Made by a program: the position numbers and the translations under genes. Below, in pieces: positions 1 through 5,431 of a stretch of 26,427 nt of DNA. Positions within the stretch are counted from its first letter, which is position 1, and every line of letters starts with the position of its first letter. The stretch comes from a virus: the IMG/VR virus record IMGVR_UViG_3300042542_000083, positions 1 to 26,427 of that record. The stretch is one strand, 5' to 3'. A model generated the notes under the pieces. That model was not told where the DNA came from. It did not search any database and saw only the letters and a program-made list of their open reading frames with translations.

Positions 1-367
1 TATAACGTGACGGCCCGGAACCGAGGGAGGTTTAGAACTTTTAATTATATAAAATGGGGAGTCTCGGTTCCTCTGGGCTGGGCGCTGGACCGGCAGTGGG
101 AAGGTTGAGGCTAGGTTGGCTACGAAAGCTACAGACGTGCGAAGGGAGTCGTAGATATTTGCATGGCTTTGCAAATGTCTTCCAGTATCCGTTTAGCATC
201 TAGTGTGTAGCCACTAGGGAAGCTCAGGCCGTATTACCGTTAGGTGCGTACCGTTTTATTGCTTCCGACCCAGTCTTCCCTTTCGGGTGGTACCGTTCTT
301 CACGGTTGGGCCAAATGTATATCTCATGCCATTGAGGGCGCGACTCCTTACGCCCGGATACTTGTTT
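1..367. other. Gene-free, strongly folded left-end region
   Basis: No convincing gene is seen here. The stretch is dense in inverted repeats that could fold as RNA on either strand: 17-25 with 63-71 (9 bp), 120-125 with 149-154 (6 bp), 154-162 with 171-179 (9 bp, one G-U), 200-205 with 212-217 (6 bp), 292-296 with 302-306 (5 bp) and 336-340 with 351-355 (5 bp). The heptamer TACCGTT occurs at 235, 249 and 291, with starts 14 and 42 nt apart. The density of hairpins suggests a non-coding RNA or a cis-acting region, but no known family is recognised and the strand is undecided. The plus-strand reading frame over 244-483 runs antisense to the HNH gene and has no protein-like features, so it is not called. 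Confidence 0.4.
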
Positions 368-850
368 CTACCTTCTCCAATCGGTTTGATCCAGATTGGA
401 TTTACCTACGTTGCAAGCCTCACACAAGACTTGCAGATTACTTGGTTCAAGCTCCAGCTCTGGGAACTTGGAACGTGGCTTGATGTGGTCTACGTGTAAG
501 TAGCCATCCTTCGAGCCACAGCACATACAGATTTTGCCATATTTTACAAAGATGGAGTACCTAAGCTGTCTCCATTCTTTAGTGATATAGAAGTCAGAAC
601 CCATGCCTTTTTGGTATATAGGCGCATTGCTTAAATTGACAGGCTTTGCCTTCTTTGATTGCTTTTTTGAAATGGCAGTAGCTCGTTGAGATATGAGCTT
701 TTGAATTTCAGGGGATTGACTGGCTAGTTTGGCAAGTGTCTTCTTAGCCTTTTCTTGACGCTTCTTTTTTTTCTTGGCAGCGTCTTTGTAGATGGAAGGC
801 TTGCCGTAGCTCATCGAAAGACGAACCGGGCCGATGGTGGGAGTTTTCAT
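368..850 (-). CDS. HNH homing-type endonuclease (free-standing)
   Basis: 160-residue protein of the HNH nuclease superfamily, which nicks or cuts DNA with a beta-beta-alpha metal finger. The N-terminal half (about 20-70) is lysine-rich and likely binds nucleic acid. The HNH core fills 105-150: Cys108 and Cys111, the VDHIKPRS segment with Asp121 and His122, Asn138 in the SNLQ segment, then Cys143 and Cys146 followed by Asn147. This is the order expected for an intact zinc-supported HNH fold. It is the only gene read leftwards in the window and is divergent from the SSB-like gene. Sampled GC is about 40%, lower than the head genes. No strong ribosome site precedes the start. It ends next to the folded region 1-367. 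Probably a mobile nuclease; a packaging-associated HNH is possible but those usually lie beside terminase. Confidence 0.8.
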   Translation of the reverse strand: MKTPTIGPVRLSMSYGKPSIYKDAAKKKKKRQEKAKKTLAKLASQSPEIQKLISQRATAISKKQSKKAKPVNLSNAPIYQKGMGSDFYITKEWRQLRYSIFVKYGKICMCCGSKDGYLHVDHIKPRSKFPELELEPSNLQVLCEACNVGKSNLDQTDWRR

Positions 851-965
851 AATGGAAAGCCCATTGAAAAGACCTTGTTAGCGCCCCCCGATGGAGTTTT
901 CGGAGGCAAGGCCTTATCAATAAGCTTTCAGTCTGGCGCTAAACAGACGATTAAGATTATACTCA

Positions 966-984
966 GTTGCCAACTGTCGGCAAC
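966..984 (+). promoter_or_regulatory. Perfect inverted repeat before the SSB-like gene
   Basis: GTTGCC (966-971) and GGCAAC (979-984) form a 6-bp stem around a 7-nt loop, 18 nt before the ATG at 1003. It lies in the 152-nt divergent gap between the HNH gene and the SSB-like gene. It could be an operator or a 5'-leader hairpin; the following AATATTTT is too poor in T for a confident terminator. The rest of the gap (851-965) shows nothing that can be named. Confidence 0.25.
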
Positions 985-1002
985 AATATTTTGGAGAGCT
1001 AT

Positions 1003-1299
1003 ATGACTAATTACGTGACTCCGTACGAGTTAAAAGATAACCGTGGGAATCTGTTTTTAAACAAGAAAAAGAAGAATGAGGACAGCCCGGACTGGTCGGG
1101 GAAGTTGAAGTTGAATGGGCAGGAGTTTTACCTGTCAGCATGGGAAAAGAAGACAAAAGCTGGGGATACGTTTTTTAATGTGTCTCTAGGAAAGATGGTC
1201 CCAGCACAGCCCACAATGAGCCAGCACAGTATAGATAAGGGCAATGGGTATGCCCCCGGCGATAGGAAAGACACGCTGGATGAGGAAATCCCATTCTGA
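1003..1299 (+). CDS. Small SSB-like protein with acidic C-terminal tail
   Basis: 98 residues from the ATG at 1003, chosen because GGAG at 993-996 sits 6 nt upstream; an in-frame TTG at 967 lies inside the inverted repeat and has no ribosome site. The central part has short beta-strand-like segments (KLKLNGQEFYLSAWEKK, then DTFFNVSLGKM), as in small phage proteins that resemble OB-fold or DUF736-like proteins. The protein ends in DEEIPF, very close to the DDDIPF tip that bacterial single-stranded DNA-binding proteins use to recruit partner proteins. This suggests a replication or recombination role on single-stranded DNA. The tail match is seen directly; the fold is inferred. It is the only replication-type gene in the window. 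Confidence 0.6.
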   Translation: MTNYVTPYELKDNRGNLFLNKKKKNEDSPDWSGKLKLNGQEFYLSAWEKKTKAGDTFFNVSLGKMVPAQPTMSQHSIDKGNGYAPGDRKDTLDEEIPF

Positions 1300-1303
1300 T
1301 ATA

Positions 1304-1331
1304 TTGACAGGGGGAAAGCGGATTTTACTGT
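1304..1331 (+). promoter_or_regulatory. Candidate sigma70-like promoter before the Cys-rich pair
   Basis: A perfect -35 hexamer TTGACA (1304-1309) and a TACTGT hexamer (1326-1331, 4 of 6 to consensus) are separated by 16 nt. They begin just after the SSB-like stop codon and could drive the two cysteine-rich genes separately from the replication genes. The -10 is mediocre, so this is a candidate only. Confidence 0.35.
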
Positions 1332-1405
1332 TCGGCATATGCCCCCACGCGGCAGAAGTTCAGTAATGGAGCGAGTACCCATCCTATAACCCCAAAGGGA
1401 GCCAC

Positions 1406-1552
1406 ATGACCTACCTGTTAGCAATATCACTAAGCCTGCCACCGCCAGATACTTTAGAGAAGTGCTTCTGGCGACACTACTGTACGCTAGAGAAGTGCGT
1501 CAGTTGCTCAATCTGCTGTTATGAGTCATCCTGTATGAAAAGCTGTTTCTGA
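1406..1552 (+). CDS. Cysteine-rich 48-residue protein, copy A
   Basis: Starts at the ATG at 1406, behind a good ribosome site (AAAGGGAG, 1394-1401). The 48-residue product has cysteines at 20, 26, 31, 34, 37, 38, 43 and 47, spacing C-x5-C-x4-C-x2-C-x2-CC-x4-C-x3-C. Copy B, 231 nt downstream, has the same length and exactly the same cysteine positions with about 40% identity (19 of 48 by hand). The N-terminus MTYLLAISLSL is hydrophobic, but it lacks the basic residue and the clear signal peptidase site seen in copy B, and PPPD follows it. Copy A may therefore be poorly secreted or diverging. Eight cysteines in 48 residues suggest a disulfide-rich miniprotein or a metal-binding knuckle. No family is recognised. 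Confidence 0.7.
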   Translation: MTYLLAISLSLPPPDTLEKCFWRHYCTLEKCVSCSICCYESSCMKSCF

Positions 1553-1636
1553 AATACGGGGGAAAGCTGTGTCGATCATCAGTAGGTCGTCAAGGGTTAC
1601 AGTGAGTACCCCACCCGATAATCCGAAAGGAGCCAT

Positions 1637-1783
1637 ATGAAATACCTGTTCGCACTCTGGCTGGCAATTACAGCCCCTCTGGTCTACGCGACCTGCACCT
1701 ATAACACTTACTGCGATGCTGGCCGGTGCGTTACTTGTACCACCTGTTGCTATGGAGCAAGTTGTAATACATCCTGCTACTAG
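1637..1783 (+). CDS. Secreted cysteine-rich 48-residue protein, copy B
   Basis: Starts at the ATG at 1637 after AAAGGAG (1626-1632). Residues 1-18 (MKYLFALWLAITAPLVYA) form a near-ideal signal peptide: Lys2, a hydrophobic core and a V-Y-A cleavage site. The predicted mature peptide is only 30 residues and holds all eight cysteines (20, 26, 31, 34, 37, 38, 43, 47), in the same register as copy A. Non-cysteine positions are rich in Thr, Tyr, Ser and Asn. Export to an oxidising compartment would allow four disulfides. A role at the cell surface or periplasm (superinfection exclusion, interference with a host or competing-phage receptor, or an envelope effect) is only a guess. An inverted repeat overlaps its stop codon. 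Confidence 0.75.
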   Translation: MKYLFALWLAITAPLVYATCTYNTYCDAGRCVTCTTCCYGASCNTSCY

Positions 1784-1789
1784 CAGGAT
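1771..1789 (+). terminator. Hairpin across the stop codon of Cys-rich copy B
   Basis: ATCCTGCT (1771-1778) pairs perfectly with AGCAGGAT (1782-1789) around a 3-nt loop, covering the last codons and the TAG stop. No T-run follows directly, so it is at best a weak or factor-assisted terminator. It may instead be the first helix of the folded region that follows. Confidence 0.3.
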
Positions 1790-1797
1790 TTAGCCCA

Positions 1798-2100
1798 GCC
1801 GCAGGTGGCGCAGGTTTTTAGTTTGTTTTTCCCTGCTAACAGCGGCAGTGTGGAACCGCTCCCCTATGAATCGGTCAGACCACACGGACACCTCGGAAAG
1901 ACGAGGACTAACACGCATGAGGATTGGCTTACTACTGGAAAGTCCGGACTAAAGGTAGTGAGATCAGCGGAGTGTCCTTAGTGACTAAGCGGCCTCGTAA
2001 GGGCGCAGTCCTCAGTCGTGTTGGTGAATGCGTAGGCTGATACGCGACGATTGCGGCCCCTCCCAGTCGGTGCTAATGCCGGAGATCAGTACCGGCCACC
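1798..2100 (+). ncRNA. Putative structured non-coding RNA upstream of terminase
   Basis: No gene is supported between the second Cys-rich gene and terS. The stretch folds by hand into consistent helices: 1798-1802 with 1842-1846 and, nested in it, 1810-1814 with 1832-1836; 1848-1853 with 1880-1885 extended by 1855-1858 with 1872-1875; 1891-1895 with 1902-1906 (GAAAGA loop). A long-range helix 1908-1915 with 2017-2024 encloses 1919-1925 with 2007-2013. Inside that lie 1928-1935 with 1955-1962, 1977-1981 with 1985-1989, and 1989-1995 with 2000-2006 (one mismatch). Then come 2030-2034 with 2041-2045, and 2078-2082 with 2092-2096 capped by 2069-2072 with 2097-2100. The layout resembles a multi-branched RNA. 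Position suggests a packaging RNA, a pac-site element or a leader regulating terminase; none of these is shown. The plus strand is inferred from the neighbouring genes. No known RNA family is recognised. Confidence 0.5.
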
Positions 2101-2118
2101 AACAACCTATAAAAGACT

Positions 2119-2562
2119 ATGAGCGTAAGCAAACAAATACCATCGATTAAGAACTGGGGCGGCGTTCGCAGAATCCAAGAACGATTAGGCGGCTCCACCA
2201 CCATCGCTAAAAACAGAGAAGCAGTGGCCTATGCCCTGCTAACGATTGCCAATACCAAGTTGACCGACATCATGGAGTGGGATGAAACCGGCAACATTAA
2301 GGTCAAAGCCAGCAAAGACATCCCTGAACACGCCCTGCAAGCAATCAAGTCCATTAAGGTCAACGAACGCTACGACAAAGAAGGCGGGTGCGTCAGAACA
2401 CTCGACATCGAACTGTACGACAAAGTGGGTGTACTACGCATCTTGGCTAAAGCCTCTGGCCTATTGGATACCGTTGAGGATTCCGATAAACCGAGTGTGA
2501 TCGGTATCAACGTCAAAGCCCCTGAGATCATCGACGCAGAGGAAGTCCGTGAGCAAAACTAA
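2119..2562 (+). CDS. terS: Terminase small subunit
   Basis: 147-residue protein that would recognise the phage packaging site and load the large subunit. It resembles podovirus small terminases: a helical N-terminal DNA-binding part (residues about 15-60, including the RIQERLGGSTT and AVAYALLTIANTKLTDI segments), a central stretch KVKASKDIPEHALQAIKSIKV, and the LYDKVGVLRILAKASGLLD helix near 105-125 that is typical of the family. The C-terminus is acidic and loosely conserved and probably meets the large subunit. It lies directly before and overlaps the large-subunit gene, the normal order. The ATG at 2119 has no clear ribosome site, so translation may depend on the folded leader upstream. 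The family call rests on pattern similarity. Confidence 0.75.
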   Translation: MSVSKQIPSIKNWGGVRRIQERLGGSTTIAKNREAVAYALLTIANTKLTDIMEWDETGNIKVKASKDIPEHALQAIKSIKVNERYDKEGGCVRTLDIELYDKVGVLRILAKASGLLDTVEDSDKPSVIGINVKAPEIIDAEEVREQN

Positions 2563-4105
2563 AGAAGCAGGTACCAAAGAGATGCCCGTAACCGGGCTGA
2601 ACTTAGACTTTTCCACCAGCCCAATGGCGTGGAAATTCCTGCGGTCTAACGCTTTCGTTCGCGGCATCATGGGGCCAGTAGGTTCCGGCAAGTCATACGC
2701 CTGCTGCGCTGAGATCATGATGAAGGCCGTGCAGCAAAAGCCTTCTCCGATTGACGGCATCAAGTACAGCCGCTTTGCGATTGTCCGAAACAGCTACCCA
2801 ATGCTGAAGACGACAACAATCAAGACATGGCTCGACCTGTTCCCAGAAAATACTTTCGGGCCACTGCTATGGACACCACCGATTACTCACCACATCCGAC
2901 TGCCTGCGAGAGAAGGTGCCGCTGGAATCGATTGCGAAGTCATCTTCCTTGCACTGGATCAGCCAAAGGATGTCAGAAAGCTGCTGTCGTTGGAGTTGAC
3001 TGGTGCATGGGTCAACGAAGCACGGGAACTACCCAAGGCAGTCATCGATGGACTGACACACCGAGTCGGACGATACCCGACTAAACGTGATGGTGGTGCA
3101 ACTTGGCACGGCATCATCATGGATACCAACCCAATGGATGACGACCATTGGTGGTTCAGACTGGCAGAAAAGGAGAAAATGAGTGGGGCCTTCAAATGGG
3201 AGTTCTTCAGACAACCCGGTGGAGTCGAAGAAGCAGATGTTGCAGAACTTCCAGAAAATCCTGAAGCTAACGATTGCATCTATAGTGCAGGAAGATGGTG
3301 GAAAAAGAATAGCAAAGCTGAAAACATCGGCAATCTACCAGCAGGCTACTACCAGCAAATGCTCCTTGGAAAAAACCTAGACTGGATTCGCTGCTACGCC
3401 GAAGGTAAATACACTTATGTGCAGGAAGGCCGACCCGTATGGCCTGAGTACGACGACAATATGATGTCATCCGACTTGGATTACGACTCCAGCCTGCCCA
3501 TCCACGTTGGCCTCGACTTCGGCTTGACCCCAGCCGCCGTCATCGGACAGAAAACAGGCGCAGGTACATGGAATATCCTGCACGAAATCGTCACCTTCGA
3601 CATGGGCCTTGAGCGTTTCGGCCAGCAATTACTGGGTGAACTGAACGCCAGATACCCAAAAGCCCAAGTATTAGTGTGGGGCGACCCCGCCGGTATGCAA
3701 CGTGACGCTATCTACGAAGTCACTGCCTTCGATCACCTGCGAACACTGGGGTTACGCGCACAACCTACCCCCAGTAACGACTTCAAAGTACGCCGGGAAG
3801 CCGCAGCCGCACCCATGCAACGCCTAATCGGCGGTAAACCCGGCCTGCGTGTGGACAAATCCTGCAAACTTCTTAGGAAATCCCTAGCCGGTGGCTACCA
3901 CTTCAAGCGAATTTCAGTCGGCGCAGGGCAAGAACGCTTCCGGGACGCACCCAACAAGAATGAACACTCCCACGTTGGCGACGCATTCGGGTATCTACTG
4001 CTAGGTGGCGGCGAACACCGCAGAATGACCAAGAATTCCCACCTGCCCACAGGGACCTTCACCGCACAAACCATCGCTAACAGCGACTTCGATGTCTTCG
4101 CATGA
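2549..4105 (+). CDS. terL: Terminase large subunit (packaging ATPase and nuclease)
   Basis: 518-residue DNA-packaging motor that translocates DNA into the procapsid and cuts it. ATPase half: Walker A GPVGSGKS at 42-49, Walker B region LSLELTGAWVNEA at about 147-159, and coupling motif MDTNP at 191-195. Nuclease half (RNase H fold): GLDFG at 321-325 with Asp323, VWGDPAG at 376-382 with Asp379, and HVGDAFGY at 475-482 with Asp478, giving the usual acidic triad. Length is normal. The start is the GTG at 2549, supported by GAGGAA at 2538-2543; it overlaps terS by 14 nt in another frame, so the two subunits are probably translationally coupled. The gp13-like gene starts within its stop codon. Confidence 0.95.
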   Translation: MSKTKEAGTKEMPVTGLNLDFSTSPMAWKFLRSNAFVRGIMGPVGSGKSYACCAEIMMKAVQQKPSPIDGIKYSRFAIVRNSYPMLKTTTIKTWLDLFPENTFGPLLWTPPITHHIRLPAREGAAGIDCEVIFLALDQPKDVRKLLSLELTGAWVNEARELPKAVIDGLTHRVGRYPTKRDGGATWHGIIMDTNPMDDDHWWFRLAEKEKMSGAFKWEFFRQPGGVEEADVAELPENPEANDCIYSAGRWWKKNSKAENIGNLPAGYYQQMLLGKNLDWIRCYAEGKYTYVQEGRPVWPEYDDNMMSSDLDYDSSLPIHVGLDFGLTPAAVIGQKTGAGTWNILHEIVTFDMGLERFGQQLLGELNARYPKAQVLVWGDPAGMQRDAIYEVTAFDHLRTLGLRAQPTPSNDFKVRREAAAAPMQRLIGGKPGLRVDKSCKLLRKSLAGGYHFKRISVGAGQERFRDAPNKNEHSHVGDAFGYLLLGGGEHRRMTKNSHLPTGTFTAQTIANSDFDVFA

Positions 4106-4593
4106 TCGCCTTCGACTTAAACGAACAAGTCCGTCGCCCCAATGGGGCGATTTTTATGCCTTACGCCCCAGACCATGTTAGTTACATAAATACTAACAAC
4201 AAAGACATCCTCTGTATTGGGGATAGCGTTTCCCGTGAGCAACTGGTGACCGCTCAAGCCAACATGGGGGAGGCCACAACCGTCATGATCCACGGTCAAC
4301 CCGTCGGCGTGTTCGGTATGGTGCCACTTTGGCCGGGCGTTGCCGAGATGTGGTTCATCCCAGATGAACGTCTACGCGCCTATCCTATATTCATGACCCG
4401 TGGCGGCAGAGCATTTATGGATATATGCGCGATATCCTACGGTTTACACCGGCAACAGATTACAGTAAGGTGCGACCACGAAGCAGCGGTTAAATGGGCG
4501 AATGCTATTGGCTTTAAGCAAGAAGGTATCTTAAAAGCCTATGGAACCGATAAGGCTGATTTCTACATGATGAGCATTGTGAGGCAAACATGA
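4102..4593 (+). CDS. gp13-like GNAT-fold internal virion protein
   Basis: 163 residues resembling the T7 gp13 (internal virion protein A, DUF2833) group, which has a GNAT acetyltransferase-like fold. The GNAT-like part spans about 60-160: an opening strand around GQPVGVFGMVPLWP, the WFIPDERL strand with a following helix through ICAISYGLHRQQITVRC, and the terminal HEAAVKWANAIGFKQEGI segment that matches the last helix and strand of GNAT proteins. A classic acetyl-CoA loop (Q/RxxGxG/A) is not obvious, so it may be structural rather than enzymatic. The gene overlaps terL by 4 nt (ATGA). In T7 the equivalent lies after tail tubular B; here it follows terminase. A genuine acetyltransferase remains possible. 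Confidence 0.6.
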   Translation: MIAFDLNEQVRRPNGAIFMPYAPDHVSYINTNNKDILCIGDSVSREQLVTAQANMGEATTVMIHGQPVGVFGMVPLWPGVAEMWFIPDERLRAYPIFMTRGGRAFMDICAISYGLHRQQITVRCDHEAAVKWANAIGFKQEGILKAYGTDKADFYMMSIVRQT

Positions 4594-4841
4594 GTGGATT
4601 ATTTGGCGGCAAAACAGATCGGTTAGTTAAAGAACAAATGGAAATGCAGCGCCAAGCTAATGAGCGCGAGTCGGCACGGATTAAAAAACAAGAAGACCAA
4701 TTAGCCGAAATGAAAACAGAAGAAGCGATGCGGATGCAAGCGCAAGCCAGAGCTAGACGGCGTGGCGGTCAACGCGCATTGCTGTCTGCCGAGCGTATGG
4801 ACGCAGAAACAGGAGTTCCACAATTGGTCGTAATGGAATAA
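4590..4841 (+). CDS. Small helical protein with RALLS motif, copy 1
   Basis: 83 residues. After MSGLFGG the protein is strongly charged and predicted to be a long helix or coiled coil (residues 8-60, rich in Glu, Gln, Lys, Arg). A C-terminal motif follows: RRRGGQRALLSAERMDAETG. The next gene ends with the same kind of motif on an unrelated N-terminus, so this is a shared short module. The gene overlaps the gp13-like gene by 4 nt and starts the train of tiny genes between terminase and portal. Small proteins of this sort are common beside podovirus portals, but their job is not known. Possibly a minor head component or assembly adaptor. Confidence 0.65.
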   Translation: MSGLFGGKTDRLVKEQMEMQRQANERESARIKKQEDQLAEMKTEEAMRMQAQARARRRGGQRALLSAERMDAETGVPQLVVME

Positions 4842-4851
4842 GGAGCTAATC

Positions 4852-5121
4852 ATGAGCGCTATAGCAAAAGGCGTTGGAAATGTATTTGTAAAAGCAGGTC
4901 AGGCGATAAGTGGCAAAACTCGGCAAGCAGTCCCAGCCGGAACAACGGCAACAGCATCAGCAAAAGCCGAGGCACCACAGCCTGCTGCCAGAATGGCAAG
5001 TCCTGAAGAAAAGGTTTTAGCACTACGTCGTCGCCGTGGTTCTCGCGCATTGCTTTCACAAGAGCGCGTAGATGCTGAAGCTGGCCTTGGCGGTCAGCAG
5101 ACAACGCTCGGAGGAATGTAA
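4852..5121 (+). CDS. Small protein with RALLS motif, copy 2
   Basis: 89 residues, with a ribosome site AAGGAG at 4840-4845 before the ATG. The N-terminus (about 1-25) is mildly hydrophobic and small-residue rich; residues 26-50 are an Ala/Pro-rich linker. The C-terminus carries RRRRGSRALLSQERVDAEAG, matching copy 1 at most positions, followed by a Gly/Gln-rich end. Shared tails on different N-termini suggest a docking or assembly signal. The stop overlaps the next start (TAATG at 5119-5123). No function is assigned. Confidence 0.65.
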   Translation: MSAIAKGVGNVFVKAGQAISGKTRQAVPAGTTATASAKAEAPQPAARMASPEEKVLALRRRRGSRALLSQERVDAEAGLGGQQTTLGGM

Positions 5122-5279
5122 TGGAAAAGTCCGACAAGATGAAGAATAAAGTCACGAAGGTGATGCGCGAGTACAAAGCTGGCAAGCTGAAATCATCGAG
5201 CGGACAAAAGGTTAAGTCACGCGATCAGGCTGTGGCGATTGCAATGTCCGAAGCTGGATACAAGCAGAAAGGCAAGTGA
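5121..5279 (+). CDS. 52-residue basic protein, DUF6496-like
   Basis: A small Lys-rich protein beginning MEKSDKMKNKVTKVMREYKA and ending with the AVAIAMSEAGYKQKGK helix. The pattern of a KVMxEYKxGKL segment, then SGxKVKxRxQAxAIAxSEAG, matches a family of tiny phage proteins of unknown function (recalled as DUF6496). Both ends overlap neighbouring stop or start codons (TAATG at 5119-5123, TGATG at 5277-5281), and GGAGGAA lies just upstream. It is probably translated as part of the coupled train. The positive charge suggests nucleic acid or capsid-interior binding, which is inference. Confidence 0.7.
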   Translation: MEKSDKMKNKVTKVMREYKAGKLKSSSGQKVKSRDQAVAIAMSEAGYKQKGK

Positions 5280-5431
5280 TGAAAGAAGTCTGGGATAAAC
5301 CACGCCCTAAAGACTTGGGCGAACCAAAGAAGCTTTCTCCTATGCAGAAGAAGGCAGCACAGATGATGGCAAAGAAAGCTGGCCGTCCTTACCCAAATCT
5401 TGTCGATAACTTGGCGGCATCAAAAAAATGA
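5279..5431 (+). CDS. 50-residue protein, possibly with 3' end altered by HNH insertion
   Basis: Lys- and Pro-rich protein with segments KKLSPMQKKAAQMM and KKAGRPYPNLVDNLAASKK. The AGRPYPNLVDN signature is common in tiny podovirus proteins, whose versions I recall usually end in a segment like NMRAARGK. Here the protein ends NLAASKK, with the HNH gene starting inside its last codons (ATG at 5428). The HNH protein itself ends NMRAAKGK. The nuclease therefore seems to have inserted near this gene's 3' end and carried off the original tail. Function unknown. Confidence 0.65.
   Translation: MKEVWDKPRPKDLGEPKKLSPMQKKAAQMMAKKAGRPYPNLVDNLAASKK

Larger units (their letters stand above)
1310..1783 (+). 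repeat. Diverged tandem duplication carrying the two Cys-rich genes
   Basis: Two units can be aligned: 1310-1552 and 1558-1783. Each begins with the same 10-mer GGGGGAAAGC (1310-1319, 1558-1567). Each then has a GAGTACCC segment shortly before the gene, a related ribosome site (AAAGGGAGCCACATG and AAAGGAGCCATATG), and a 48-codon gene with identical cysteine spacing. The leaders differ in length (96 and 79 nt from the 10-mer to ATG). This indicates duplication of leader plus gene followed by divergence. Confidence 0.65.

Noticed and set aside
100-241. Group I intron core on the minus strand (GGCCTGAG, a hairpin, then CTAAACGG, as in T4 td)
   Set aside because: The first part looks similar, but no matching Q strand for P4 and no R and S elements (P7) could be found, and the HNH gene lies on the wrong side for a normal intron-encoded gene.
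244-499. Plus-strand frames over the left end
   Set aside because: They overlap the HNH gene antisense, lack ribosome sites and cross several inverted repeats.
755-1006. Plus-strand frame opposite the HNH start
   Set aside because: It runs antisense through the HNH N-terminus and the divergent gap and shows no protein family features.
1866-1952. 28-codon reading frame inside the folded region
   Set aside because: No ribosome site, no protein-like features, and it is overlaid by several strong RNA helices.
1930-2010. Resemblance to RNase P RNA: GGAAAGTCCGG near 1937 and GTAAGGGCGCA near 1997
   Set aside because: The two short matches are in the expected order, but the region is too short, and the conserved 3' ACAGAA-type strand that closes helix P4 is not found.
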